From NCBI RefSeq assembly GCF_047495875.1, contig NC_092496.1, forward strand, positions 916,516 through 980,515: a stretch of DNA of 64,000 nt, given 5' to 3'. This DNA comes from Pithys albifrons albifrons. Taxonomy: Eukaryota; Chordata; Aves; Passeriformes; Thamnophilidae. Below are positions 11,401 to 24,701 of this stretch, piece by piece. The position numbers were made by a program, and so were the translations under genes. Within the stretch, counting starts at the first letter, position 1, and each line of letters opens with the position of its first letter. Below the pieces are notes generated by a model. That model saw nothing but the letters and a program-made list of their open reading frames with translations, did no database searches and was not told the DNA's origin.

Positions 11401-12238
11401 CTATGAAGATTCCTCAGAGGGAAAAGGTACCAGGAGACAAAGCCATTATGTATTTTGTAATGCTAATTGGGCCCCATCATTGGCACCTGAGAGCCCAAGG
11501 CTGCCACCTTTTCCCTGGGTGCAAAGCTCGACGGTGCATACCCTGTGCGGGTCCGGGAAAGGGCCGTTTTTCAGCCCAGAATTCCAGACGGAAGTCGATT
11601 CCTCTTTGGGAAAAGGTGTCAGGACAGAAAGCCATTGTGCCTTTTCTAGGAGTAATGGGGCCCCATCATTGGCACCTGAGAGCTGAAGGCTGCCACCTTT
11701 TCCCTGGGCGCAAATGTCGACGGCGCGTGCCACTTGCAAGTCCGGGAATGTGCCGTTTCTCATCCCAGAATTCCAGGCCAGCGAAGATTTCTCCCTGGGA
11801 AAAGGTGCCAGGACAGAAAGCCATTGTGCCTTTTCTAGGGTTAATGGGGCCCCAAAATTGGCAGCTGAGAGCCCAGGGCTGCCACCTTTTCCCTGGGCGC
11901 AAAGCTCGACGGTGCGTGCCACATGCGGGTAAGGGAAAGAGTCTATTTCAGCCCAGAATTCCAGACCAATGAAGATTCCTCCCTGGAAAAAGGTGCCAGG
12001 ACAGAAAGCAATTGTGCCTTTTCTAGGGTTAATGGGGCCACAAAACTGACACCTGAGAGCCCAAGGCTGCCACCTTTTGCCTGGGCACAAAGCTCGACGG
12101 TGCGTTCCTCTTGCAGGTCCGGGGAAGTGCCGTTTTTCAGCCCAGAATTCCAGAGAGACGAAGATTCCTCCCTGGGAAAAGGTGCTAGGACAGAAACCAA
12201 TTGTTATTTATCTAGTGTTAACCGGGACCCATCATTGG
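8461..12238. repeat. Eleven-monomer HOR of 2,078 bp, about 1.8 copies
   Basis: Copy 1 (8,461-10,538) is S3 S1 S2 S3/8 S9 S10 S11 S12 S13 S1 S2. Copy 2 starts at 10,539 with the same series. Identity is very high from 8,461 to about 9,935 against 10,539 to about 12,013. It includes private variants such as cctggatgcaaag, gtgcagggcagagaatgtgc, ttcagcgcagaattcc and agagctgaaggc. After that, the S13 monomers differ (actcgcaggtctggg near 10,030 against cttgcaggtccgggg near 12,110), although family order still runs in parallel. The 2,078-bp offset is eleven monomers minus one base. Confidence 0.88.
9028..9216. repeat. Hybrid monomer: S3 left, S8 right
   Basis: The left half has the S3-type caatggtgcgttccacttgc. 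The right half has the S8-type gtgctgtttctcatcccag followed by the variant gaattctaggccgatgaag. The same hybrid recurs at about 11,106, 15,637 and 22,057. It arose once and was then copied within the 11-mer and 34-mer units, so it tracks descent between those two units. Confidence 0.75.
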
Positions 12239-15200
12239 CACCTGAGAGCCCAAGGCTGTCACCTCTTGCCTGGGCGCAAAGCTAGATGGTGCCTGCCACG
12301 TGCAGGTCAGAGAAAGTGCTTTGTTCAGCCCAGGATTCCAGACGGATGACGACTCCTCCCAGGGAAAGAACTCCCAGGACAGAAAGCGATTGTTCCATTT
12401 CTAATGTTAATGGGGGCCCGTCATTGGCATCTGAGAGCCAGAGGTTGCCTCCTTTTCCCTGGGCGCAAAGCATGACAGTGCGTGCCACGTGCTGGTTTCA
12501 GGAAGTGCCATTTTACAGCCCAGAATTCCAGACCAATGAAGACTCCTCCCAGGGAAAAGGTGCCAGGACAGAAAGCCATTGTGCTTTTTGTAAAGGTAAT
12601 GGGGCACCATCATTGACACCTGAGAGCCCAAGACTGCCACCTTTTCCCTGGACGCAAAGCTCGATGGTGCGTTCCACTTGCGGGTCCAGGAAAGTGCCGA
12701 TTCTCAGACCAGAATTCCAAACCAATGAAGATTCCTCCCTGGGAAAAGGTGCCAGGACAGAAACCATTGTGCCTTTTCTAGGGGTAATGGGGCACCATCA
12801 TTGACACCTGAGAGACCAAGACTGCCACCTTTTCCCTGGATGCAAAGCTCGATGGTGCGTTCCACTTGCAGGTCCAGGAAAGTGCCGATTCTCAGACCAG
12901 AATTCCAAACCGATGAAGATTCCTCCCTGGGAAAAGGTGCCAGGACAGAAAGCCATTGTGCCTTTTGTAGGGGTAATGGGGCACCATCATTGGCACCTGA
13001 GAGCCCAAGGCTGCCCCCTTTTCCCTGGGCGCAAAGCTCGACGGTGTACCTTGTGAGGGTTTGGGGCAGTGCCATTTTTGAACCCAGATTTCCAGACAGA
13101 CGAAGATTCCTCCCTGGGAAAAGGTGCCAGGACAGAAAGCAAGTGTTATTTTTCTAATGTTAACGGGGCCCCATCATTGGCACCTGAGAGCCCAAGGCTG
13201 CCACCTTTTGCCTGGGTGCAAATGTCGACGGCGTGTGCCACTTGCGGGTCCGGGGAAGTGCCATTTTTCAGCCCAGAATTCCAGACGGACGAAGACACCT
13301 CCCAGGGAAAAGGTGCCAGGTCAGAAATCGAATTGTCCTTTTCTAGGGTCAATGGTGCCCCATCATTGGCACCTCAGAGTTCAAGGTTGCCACCTTTTCC
13401 GTGGGCGCAAACATCAACGGCACGTACCACTTTCTTCTCCGGGAAAGTGCCGTTTTTCAGCCCTCAATTCCAGACGGATGAAGACTCCTCACAGGGAAGA
13501 GGCGCCCAGGACAGAAAGCGATTGTTCCATTTCTAGGGCTAATCGGGCTCCATCATTGGCACCTGAGAGCCCAAGGTTGCCTCCTATACCCTGGGCGCAA
13601 AGCTCGACCATGCGTGCTACGTGAGGGTCCGGGAAATTGCCGTTTCTCATTCCAGAATTCCAGACCGATGAAGTTTCCTCCCTGGGAAAAGGTGTCAGGA
13701 CAGAAAGCGATTGTTCCTTTTCTAGGGTTAATGGGGCCCCAAAATTGACACCTGAGAGCCCAAGGCTGCCACCTTATCCCTGGGCGCAAAGCTCGACGGA
13801 GCGTTCCACGTGCGGGTCCGGGAAAGTGCCATTTTTCAGCCCAGAATTCCAGACCTGTGAAGATTCCTCAGCGGGAAAAGGTACCAGGAGACAAAGCCAT
13901 TGTGTATTTTGTAATGCTAATTGGGCCCCATCATTGGCACCTGAGAGCCCAAGGCTGCCACCTTTTCCCTGGGTGCAAAGCTCGACGGTGCATACCCTGT
14001 GCGGGTGCGAGAAAGGGCCGTTTTCCAGCCCAGAATTCCAGACGGAAGTCGATTCCTCTCTGGGAAAAGGTGTCAGGATAGAAAGCCATTGTGCTTTTTG
14101 TAGGGGTAATGGAGCCTCATCTTTGGCACCTGAGAGCCCAAGGCTGCCCCCTTTTCCCTGGGCGCAAATGTCGACGGTGCGTACCACTTGCAAGTCCGGG
14201 AATGTGCCGTTTCTCATCCCAGAATTCCAGGCCAGCGAAGATTTCTCCCTGGGAAAAGGTGCCAGAACAGAAAACGATTGTGCTTTCTCTAGGGTTAATG
14301 GGGCCCCAAAACTGCCAGCTGAGAGCCCAGGGCTGCCACCTTTTCCCTGGGCGCAAAGCTCGACGGTGCGTGCCACATGCGGGTAAGGGAAAGAGTCTAT
14401 TTCAGCCCAGAATTCCAGACCAATGAAGATTCCTCCCTGGAAAAAGGTGCCAGGACAGAAAGCGATTGTTCTTTTTCTAGGGGTAATGGGGACCCATCAT
14501 TGGCACCTGAGAGCCCAAGGCTGCCACCTTTTGCCTGGGCACAAAGCTCGACAGTGCGTTCCACTTGCAGGTCTGGGGAAGTGCCGTTTTTCAGTCCAGA
14601 ATTCCAGACGGACGAAAATTCCTCCCTGGGAAAAGGTGCCAGGACAGAATGCGATTGTTCTTTTTCTAGGGGTAATGGGGCCCCATCATTGGCACCTGAG
14701 AGCCCAAGGCTGCCACCTTTTGCCTGGGCACAAAGCTCGACGGTGCGTTCCACTTGCAGGGTCTGGGAAGTGCCGTTTTTAAACCAGAATTCCAGACGGA
14801 TGAAAATTCCTCGCAGGGAAAAGGTGCCAGGACAGAAAGAAAGTGTTATTTATCTAGTGTTAACGAGGACCCATCGTTGGCACCTGAGAGCCCAAGACTG
14901 CCACCTTTTCCCTGGATGCAAAGCTCGATGCTGCGTTCCACTTGCGGGTCCAGGAAAGTGCCGATTCTCAGACCAGAATTCCAAACCGATGAAGATTCCT
15001 CCCTGGGAAAAGGTGCCAGGACAGAAAGCCATTGTGCCTTTTGTAGGGGTAATGGGGCACCATCATTGGCACCTGAGAGCCCAAGGCTGCCTCATTTTCC
15101 CTGGACGCAAAGCTCGACGGTGTGTACCTTGTGCGGGTTTGGGGCAGTGCCATTTTTGAACCCAGATTTCCAGACGGACGAAGATTCCTCCCTGGGAAAA

Positions 15201-18200
15201 GGTGCCAGGACAGAAAGCAAGTGTTATTTTTCTAGTGTTAACGGGGCCCCATCATTGGCACCTGAGAGCCCAAGGCTGCCACCTTTACGCTGGGCGCAAA
15301 GCTTGATGGTGCCTGCCACGTGCAGGGCAGAGAATGTGCTTTGTTCAGCCCAGGATTCCAGACGGATGACGACTCCTCCCAGGGAAAGGGCTCCCAGGAC
15401 AGAAAGCGATTGTTCCATTTCTAGTGTTAATGGGGGCTCGTCATTGGCATCTGAGAGCCAGAGGTTGCCTCCTTTTCCCTGGGCGCAAAGCACGACAGTG
15501 CGTGCAACGTCCTGGTCCCAGAAAGTGCCATTTTACAGCCCAGAATTCCAGACCAATGAAGACTCCTCCCAGGGAAAAGGTGCCAGGACAGAAAGCCATT
15601 GTGCTTTTTGTAAAGGTAATGGGGCCCCATCATTGGCACCTGAGAGCCCAAGACTGCCACCTATTCCCTGGGCGCAAAGCTCAATGGTGCGTTCCACTTG
15701 CGGGTCCAGGAAAGTGCTGTTTCTCATCCCAGAATTCTAGGCCGATGAAGATTCCTCCCAGGGATAAAGTGCCAGGACAGAAAGCAATTGTGCCTTTTCT
15801 AGGGTTAATGGCGCCACAATATTGACACCTGAGAGCCCAAGGCTCCCACCTTTTCCCTGGGCGCAAAGCTCGACGGAGCGTTCCACGTGCGGGTCCGGGA
15901 AAGTGCCATTTTTCAGCGCAGAATTCCAGACCTATGAAGATTCCTCAGAGGGAAAAGGTACCAGGAGACAAAGCCATTATGTATTTTGTAATGCTAATTG
16001 GGCCCCATCATTGGCACCTGAGAGCCCAAGGCTGCCACCTTTTCCCTGGGTGCAAAGCTCGACGGTGCATGCCCTGTAGGGTCCGGGAAAAGGCCGTATT
16101 TCAGCCCAGAATTCCAGACGGAAGTCGATTCCTCTCTGGGAAAAGGTGTCAGGACAGAAAGCCATTGTGCCTTTTCTAGGAGTAATGGGGCCCCATCATT
16201 GGCACCTGAGAGCTGAAGGCTGCCACCTTTTCCCTGGGCGCAAATGTCGACGGCGCGTGCCACTTGCAAGTCCGGGAATGTGCCGTTTCTCATCCCAGAA
16301 TTCCAGGCCAGTGAAGATTTCTCCCTGGGAAAAGGTGCCAGGACAGAAAGCCATTGTGCCTTTTCTAGGGTTAATGGGGCCCCAAAATTGGCAGCTGAGA
16401 GCCCAGGGCTGCCACCTTTTCCCTGGGCGCAAAGCTCGACGGTGCGTGCCACATGCGGGTAAGGGAAAGAGTCTACTTCAGCCCAGAATTCCAGACCAAT
16501 GAAGATTCCTCCCTGGAAAAAGGTGCCAGGACAGAAAGCGATTGTTCTTTTTCTAGGGGTAATGGGGACCCATCATTGGCACCTGAGAGCCCAAGGCTGC
16601 CACCTTTTGCCTGGGCACAAAGCTCGACGGTGCGTTCCACTCACAGGTCTGGGAAAGCGCCGTTTTTCAGCCCAGAATTCCAGACGGACGAAAATTCCTC
16701 CCAAGGAAAAGGTGCCAGGACAGAAAGCGATTGTTATTTATCTAGTGTTAATGGGGACCCATTGTTGGCACCTGAGAGCCCAAGGCTGCCACCTTTTCCC
16801 TGGGCGCAAAGCTCGACGGAGCGTTCCACGTGCGGGTCCGGGAAAGTGCCATTTTGCACCCCAGAATTCCAGATCTATGAAGATTCCTCAGAGGGAAAAG
16901 GTACCAGGAGACAAAGCCATTGTGTATTTTGTAATGCTAATTGGGCCCCATCATTGGCACCTGAGAGCCCAAGGCTGCCACCTTTTCCCTGGGTGCAAAG
17001 CTCGAAGGTGCATACCCTGTGCGGGTGCGGGAAAGGGCCGATTTTCAGCCCAGAATTCCAGACGGAAGTCGATTCCTCTCTGGGAAAAGGTGTCAGCACA
17101 GAAAGCCATTGCGCCTTTTCTAGGGGTAATGGGGCCCCATCATTGGCACCTGAGAGCCCAAGGCTGCCACCTTTTCCCTGGACGCAAAGCCGGATGGTGC
17201 GTTCCACTTGCGGGTCCAGGAAAGTGACGATTCTCAGACCAGAATTCCAAACCGATGAAGATTCCTCCCTGGGAAAAGGTGCCAGGACAGAAAGCCATTG
17301 TGCCTTTTGTAGGGGTAATGGGGCACCATCATTGGCACCTGAGAGCCCAAGGCTGCCCCCTTTTCCCTGGGCGCAAAGCTCGACGGTGTGTACCTTGTGC
17401 GGGTTTGGGGCAGTGCCATTTTTGAACCCAGATTTCCAGACGGACGAAGATTCCTCCCTGGGAAAAGGTGCCAGGACAGAAAGCAAGTGTTATTTTTCTA
17501 GTGTTAACGGGGCCCCATCATTGGCACCTGAGAGCCCAAGGCTGCCACCTTTTGCCTGGGCGCATATGTCGACGGCGCGTGCCACTTGCGGGTCCGGGGA
17601 AGTGCCATTTTTCAGCCCAGAATTCCAGACGGACGAAGACACCTCCCAGGGAAAAGGTGCCAGGTCAGAAATCGAATTGTCCTTTTCTAGGGTCAATGGT
17701 GCCCCATCATTGGCACCTGAGAGTTCAAGGCTGACACCTTTTCCGTGGGCGCAAACATCAACGGCACGTGCCACTTTCTTGTCCAGGAAAGTGCCGTTTT
17801 TCAGCCCTCAATTCCAGACGGATGAAGACTCCTCACAGGGAAGAGGCTTCCAGGACAAAAAGCGATTGTTCCATTTCTAGGGTTAATCGGGCTCCATCAT
17901 TGGCACCTGAGAGCCCAAGGTTGCCTCCTATACCCTGGGCGCAAAGCTCGACCATGCGTGCTACGTGAGGGTCCGGGAAATTGCCGTTTCTCATTCCAGA
18001 ATTCCAGACCGATGAAGATTCCACCCTGGGAAAAGGTGGAAGGACAGAAAGCGATTGTTCCTTTTCTAGGGTTAATGGGGCTCCATTATTGACACCTGAG
18101 AGCCCACGGCTGCAACCTTTTCCCTGAGCGCAAAGCTCGACGGTGCGTGCCACTTGCGGGTCCAGGAGTGTGCTGTTTCTCATCCCAGAATTCGAGGCCG

Positions 18201-18658
18201 ATGAAGATTTCTCCCAGGGAAAATGTGCCAGGACAGAAAGCGATTGTGCCTTTTCTAGGGTTAATGGGGCCCCAAAATTAACACCTGAGAGCCCAAGGCT
18301 GCCACCTTTTCCCTGGGTGCAAAGCTCGACGGTGCGTTCCACTTGCGGGTAAGGGAAAGAGTCGTTTTCAGCCCAGAATTCCAGACCAATGAAGATTCCT
18401 CCCTGGGAAAAGGTGCCAGGACAGAAAGCGATTGTTCTTTTTCTAGGGGTAATGGGGACCCATCATTGGCACCTGAGAGCCCAAGGCTGCCACCTTTTGC
18501 CTGGGCACAAAGCTCGACAGTGCGTTCCACTTGCAGGTCTGGGGAAGTGCCGTTTTTCAGTCCAGAATTCCAGACGGATGAAAATTCCTCCCTGGGAAAA
18601 GGTGCCAGGACAGAAAGCGATTGTTACTTATCTAGTGTTAACGGGGACCCATCGTTGG
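12239..18658. repeat. 34-monomer HOR, copy 1 (6,420 bp)
   Basis: Order by eye: S1 S2 S3 S3 S4 S5 S6 S7 S9 S10 S11 S12 S13 S13 S3 S4 S1 S2 S3/8 S9 S10 S11 S12 S13 S9 S10 S3 S4 S5 S6 S7 S8 S12 S13. The next S1 starts at 18,659, giving a 6,420-bp period (34 monomers minus six bases). Private marks shared with copy 2 include the S3 missing a base in acagaaaccattg (about 12,750), the two-base-short S4 with acggtgtaccttgtgagggt (about 13,042), the S13 with cagggtctgggaagtgcc (about 14,757), and gccctgtagggtccggg (about 16,070). Confidence 0.9.
16453..17880 (+). other. Long open frame (475 codons) in 34-mer unit, judged non-coding
   Basis: It opens just after the S12 stop and runs through S13, S9, S10, S3, S4, S5 and S6 to a TAG in S6 (ccatttctag). 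An equal-length frame lies 6,420 bp downstream (22,873-24,300) because the whole unit is duplicated. Recurrence therefore reflects repeat structure and is no evidence of selection on a protein. The sister units at 30,056, 34,214, 38,939, 43,097 and 56,324 give 372-codon versions, again with the HOR period. Confidence 0.65.
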
Positions 18659-21600
18659 CACCTGAGAGCCCAAGGCTGCCACCTTTTCCCTGGGCGCAAA
18701 GCTAGCTGGTGCCTGCCACGTGCAGGTCAGAGAAAGTGCTTTGTTCAGCCCAGGATTCCAGACGGATGACGACTCCTCCCAGGGAAAAGGCTCCCAGGAC
18801 AGAAAGCGATTGTTCCATTTCTAGTGTTAATGGGGGCCCGTCATTGGCATCTGAGAGCCAGAGGTTGCCTCCTTTTCCCTGGGCGCAAAGCACGACAGTG
18901 CGTGCCACGTGCTGGTCCCAGAAAGTGCCATTTTACAGCCCAGAATTCCAGACCAATGAAGACTCCTCCCAGGGAAAAGGTGCCAGGACAGAAAGCCATT
19001 GTGCTTTTTGTAAAGGTAATGGGGCCCCATCATTGGCACCTGAGAGCCCAAGACTGCCACCTTTTCCCTGGATGCAAAGCTCGATGCTGCGTTCCACTTG
19101 CGGGTCCAGGAAAGTGCCGATTCTCAGACCAGAATTCCAAACCAATGAAGATTCCTCCCTGGGAAAAGGTGCCAGGACAGAAACCATTGTGCCTTTTCTA
19201 GGGGTAATGGGGCACCATCATTGACACCTGAGAGACCAAGACTGCCACCTTTTCCCTGGATGCAAAGCTCGATGGTGCGTTCCACTTGCAGGTCCAGGAA
19301 AGTGCCGATTCTCAGACCAGAATTCCAAACCGATGAAGATTCCTCCCTGGGAAAAGGTGCCAGGACAGAAAGCCATTGTGCCTTTTGTAGGGGTAATGGG
19401 GCACCATCATTGGCACCTGAGAGCCCAAGGCTGCCCCCTTTTCCCTGGGCACAAAGCTCGACGGTGTACCTTGTGAGGGTTTGGGGCAGTGCCATTTTTG
19501 AACCCAGATTTCCAGACAGACGAAGATTCCTCCCTGGGAAAAGGTGCCAGGACAGAAAGCAAGTGTTATTTTTCTAATGTTAACGGGGCCCCATCATTGG
19601 CACCTGAGAGCCCAAGGCTGCCACCTTTTGCCTGGGTGCAAATGTCGACGGCGTGTGCCACTTGCGGGTCCGGGGAAGTGCCATTTTTCAGCCCAGAACT
19701 CCAGACGGACGAAGACACCTCCCAGGGAAAAGGTGCCAGGTCAGAAATCGAATTGTCCTTTTCTAGGGTCAATGGTGCCCCATCATTGGCACCTCAGAGT
19801 TCAAGGTTGCCACCTTTTCCGTGGGCGCAAACATCAACGGCACGTACCACTTTCTTGTCCGGGAAAGTGCCGTTTTTCAGCCCTCAATTCCAGACGGATG
19901 AAGACTCCTCACAGGGAAGAGGCGCCCAGGACAGAAAGCGATTGTTCCATTTCTAGGGCTAATCGGGCTCCATCATTGGCACCTGAGAGCCCAAGGTTGC
20001 CTCCTATACCCTGGGCGCAAAGCTCGACCATGCGTGCTACGTGAGGGTCCGGGAAATTGCCGTTTCTCATTCCAGAATTCCAGACCGATGAAGTTTCCTC
20101 CCTGGGAAAAGGTGTCAGGACAGAAAGCGATTGTTCCTTTTCTAGGGTTAATGGGGCCCCAAAATTGACACCGGAGAGCCCAAGGCTGCCACCTTATCCC
20201 TGGGCGCAAAGCTCGACGGAGCGTTCCACGTGCGGGTCCGGGAAAGTGCCATTTTTCAGCCCAGAATTCCAGACCTGTGAAGATTCCTCAGCGGGAAAAG
20301 GTACCAGGAGACAAAGCCATTGTGTATTTTGTAATGCTAATTGGGCCCCATCATTGGCACCTGAGAGCCCAAGGCTGCCACCTTTTCCCTGGGTGCAAAG
20401 CTCGACGGTGCATACCCTGTGCGGGTGCGGGAAAGGGCCGTTTTCCAGCCCAGAATTCCAGACGGAAGTCGATTCCTCTCTGGGAAAAGGTGTCAGGATA
20501 GAAAGCCATTGTGCTTTTTGTAGGGGTAATGGAGCCCCATCTTTGGCACCTGAGAGCCCAAGGCTGCCCCCTTTTCCCTGGGCGCAAATGTCGACGGTGC
20601 GTACCACTTGCAAGTCCGGGAATGTGCCGTTTCTCATCCCAGAATTCCAGGCCAGCGAAGATTTCTCCCTGGGAAAAGGTGCCAGAACAGAAAACGATTG
20701 TGCTTTCTCTAGGGTTAATGGGGCCCCAAAACTGCCAGCTGAGAGCCCAGGGCTGCCACCTTTTCCCTGGGCGCAAAGCTCGACGGTGCGTGCCACATGC
20801 GGGTAAGGGAAAGAGTCTATTTCAGCCCAGAATTCCAGACCAATGAAGATTCCTCCCTGGAAAAAGGTGCCAGGACAGAAAGCGATTGTTCTTTTTCTAG
20901 GGGTAATGGGGACCCATCATTGGCACCTGAGAGCCCAAGGCTGCCACCTTTTGCCTGGGCACAAAGCTCGACAGTGCGTTCCACTTGCAGGTCTGGGGAA
21001 GTGCCGTTTTTCAGTCCAGAATTCCAGACGGACGAAAATTCCTCCCTGGGAAAAGGTGCCAGGACAGAATGCGATTGTTCTTTTTCTAGGGGTAATGGGG
21101 ACCCATCATTGGCACCTGAGAGCCCAAGGCTGCCACCTTTTGCCTGGGCACAAAGCTCGACGGTGCGTTCCACTTGCAGGGTCTGGGAAGTGCCGTTTTT
21201 AAACCAGAATTCCAGACGGATGAAAATTCCTCGCAGGGAAAAGGTGCCAGGACAGAAAGAAAGTGTTATTTATCTAGTGTTAACGAGGACCCATCGTTGG
21301 CACCTGAGAGCCCAAGACTGCCACCTTTTCCCTGGATGCAAAGCTCGATGCTGCGTTCCACTTGCGGGTCCAGGAAAGTGCCGATTCTCAGACCAGAATT
21401 CCAAACCGATGAAGATTCCTCCCTGGGAAAAGGTGCCAGGACAGAAAGCCATTGTGCCTTTTGTAGGGGTAATGGGGCACCATCATTGGCACCTGAGAGC
21501 CCAAGGCTGCCTCATTTTCCCTGGACGCAAAGCTCGACGGTGTGTACCTTGTGCGGGTTTGGGGCAGTGCCATTTTTGAACCCAGATTTCCAGACGGACG

Positions 21601-24600
21601 AAGATTCCTCCCTGGGAAAAGGTGCCAGGACAGAAAGCAAGTGTTATTTTTCTAGTGTTAACGGGGCCCCATCATTGGCACCTGAGAGCCCAAGGCTGCC
21701 ACCTTTACGCTGGGCGCAAAGCTTGATGGTGCCTGCCACGTGCAGGGCAGAGAATGTGCTTTGTTCAGCCCAGGATTCCAGACGGATGACGACTCCTCCC
21801 AGGGAAAGGGCTCCCAGGACAGAAAGCGATTGTTCCATTTCTAGTGTTAATGGGGGCTCGTCATTGGCATCTGAGAGCCAGAGGTTTGCTCCTTTTCCCT
21901 GGGCGCAAAGCACGACAGTGCGTGCAACGTCCTGGTCCCAGAAAGTGCCATTTTACAGCCCAGAATTCCAGACCAATGAAGACTCCTCCCAGGGAAAAGG
22001 TGCCAGGACAGAAAGCCATTGTGCTTTTTGTAAAGGTAATGGGGCCCCATCATTGGCACCTGAGAGCCCAAGACTGCCACCTATTCCCTGGGCGCAAAGC
22101 TCAATGGTGCGTTCCACTTGCGGGTCCAGGAAAGTGCTGTTTCTCATCCCAGAATTCTAGGCCGATGAAGATTCCTCCCAGGGATAAAGTGCCAGGACAG
22201 AAAGCAATTGTGCCTTTTCTAGGGTTAATGGCGCCACAATATTGACACCTGAGAGCCCAAGGCTCCCACCTTTTCCCTGGGCGCAAAGCTCGACGGAGCG
22301 TTCCACGTGCGGGTCCGGGAAAGTGCCATTTTTCAGCGCAGAATTCCAGACCTATGAAGATTCCTCAGAGGGAAAAGGTACCAGGAGACAAAGCCATTAT
22401 GTATTTTGTAATGCTAATTGGGCCCCATCATTGGCACCTGAGAGCCCAAGGCTGCCACCTTTTCCCTGGGTGCAAAGCTCGAAGGTGCATGCCCTGTAGG
22501 GTCCGGGAAAAGGCCGTATTTCAGCCCAGAATTCCAGACGGAAGTCGATTCCTCTCTGGGAAAAGGTGTCAGGACAGAAAGCCATTGTGCCTTTTCTAGG
22601 AGTAATGGGGCCCCATCATTGGCACCTGAGAGCTGAAGGCTGCCACCTTTTCCCTGGGCGCAAATGTCGACGGCGCGTGCCACTTGCAAGTCCGGGAATG
22701 TGCCGTTTCTCATCCCAGAATTCCAGGCCAGTGAAGATTTCTCCCTGGGAAAAGGTGCCAGGACAGAAAGCCATTGTGCCTTTTCTAGGGTTAATGGGGC
22801 CCCAAAATTGGCAGCTGAGAGCCCAGGGCTGCCACCTTTTCCCTGGGCGCAAAGCTCGACGGTGCGTGCCACATGCGGGTAAGGGAAAGAGTCTACTTCA
22901 GCCCAGAATTCCAGACCAATGAAGATTCCTCCCTGGAAAAAGGTGCCAGGACAGAAAGCGATTGTTCTTTTTCTAGGGGTAATGGGGACCCATCATTGGC
23001 ACCTGAGAGCCCAAGGCTGCCACCTTTTGCCTGGGCACAAAGCTCGACGGTGCGTTCCACTCGCAGGTCTGGGAAAGCGCCGTTTTTCAGCCCAGAATTC
23101 CAGACGGACGAAAATTCCTCCCAAGGAAAAGGTGCCAGGACAGAAAGCGATTGTTATTTATCTAGTGTTAATGGGGACCCATTGTTGGCACCTGAGAGCC
23201 CAAGGCTGCCACCTTTTCCCTGGGCGCAAAGCTCGACGGAGCGTTCCACGTGTGGGTCCGGGAAAGTGCCATTTTGCACCCCAGAATTCCAGATCTATGA
23301 AGATTCCTCAGAGGGAAAAGGTACCAGGAGACAAAGCCATTGTGTATTTTGTAATGCTAATTGGGCCCCATCATTGGCACCTGAGAGCCCAAGGCTGCCA
23401 CCTTTTCCCTGGGTGCAAAGCTCGAAGGTGCATACCCTGTGCGGGTGCGGGAAAGGGCCGATTTTCAGCCCAGAATTCCAGACGGAAGTCGATTCCTCTC
23501 TGGGAAAAGGTGTCAGCACAGAAAGCCATTGCGCCTTTTCTAGGGGTAATGGGGCCCCATCATTGGCACCTGAGAGCCCAAGGCTGCCACCTTTTCCCTG
23601 GACGCAAAGCCGGATGGTGCGTTCCACTTGCGGGTCCAGGAAAGTGACGATTCTCAGACCAGAATTCCAAACCGATGAAGATTCCTCCCTGGGAAAAGGT
23701 GCCAGGACAGAAAGCCATTGTGCCTTTTGTAGGGGTAATGGGGCACCATCATTGGCAGCTGAGAGCCCAAGGCTGCCCCCTTTTCCCTGGGCGCAAAGCT
23801 CGACGGTGTGTACCTTGTGCGGGTTTGGGGCAGTGCCATTTTTGAACCCAGATTTCCAGACGGACGAAGATTCCTCCCTGGGGAAAGGTGCCAGGACAGA
23901 AAGCAAGTGTTATTTTTCTAGTGTTAACGGGGCCCCATCATTGGCACCTGAGAGCCCAAGGCTGCCACCTTTTGCCTGGGCGCATATGTCGACGGCGCGT
24001 GCCACTTGCGGGTCCGGGGAAGTGCCATTTTTCAGCCCAGAATTCCAGACGGACGAAGACACCTCCCAGGGAAAAGGTGCCAGGTCAGAAATCGAATTGT
24101 CCTTTTCTAGGGTCAATGGTGCCCCATCATTGGCACCTGAGAGTTCAAGGCTGACACCTTTTCCGTGGGCGCAAACATCAACGGCACGTGCCACTTTCTT
24201 GTCCAGGAAAGTGCCGTTTTTCAGCCCTCAATTCCAGACGGATGAAGACTCCTCACAGGGAAGAGGCTTCCAGGACAAAAAGCGATTGTTCCATTTCTAG
24301 GGTTAATCGGGCTCCATCATTGGCACCTGAGAGCCCAAGGTTGCCTCCTATACCCTGGGCGCAAAGCTCGACCATGCGTGCTACGTGAGGGTCCGGGAAA
24401 TTGCCGTTTCTCCTTCCAGAATTCCAGACCGATGAAGATTCCACCCTGGGAAAAGGTGGAAGGACAGAAAGCGATTGTTCCTTTTCTAGGGTTAATGGGG
24501 CTCCATTATTGACACCTGAGAGCCCACGGCTGCAACCTTTTCCCTGAGCGCAAAGCTCGACGGTGCGTGCCACTTGCGGGTCCAGGAGTGTGCTGTTTCT

Positions 24601-24701
24601 CATCCCAGAATTCGAGGCCGATGAAGATTTCTCCCAGGGAAAATGTGCCAGGACAGAAAGCGATTGTGACTTTTCTAGGGTTAATGGGGCCCCAAAATTA
24701 A
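18659..24701. repeat. 34-monomer HOR, copy 2 (last two monomers replaced)
   Basis: This matches copy 1 at a constant offset of 6,420 bp from about 18,706 to 24,730, with scattered substitutions only. Examples are agctagctgg at 18,700 against agctagatgg at 12,280, and ggtttgctcc near 21,883 against ggttgcctcc near 15,463. Where copy 1 ends S8 S12 S13, copy 2 goes from S8 (24,513) to S9 (24,702) and on through S10 to S13. The unit is therefore truncated or joined to a different lineage at about 24,700-24,740. Confidence 0.9.
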
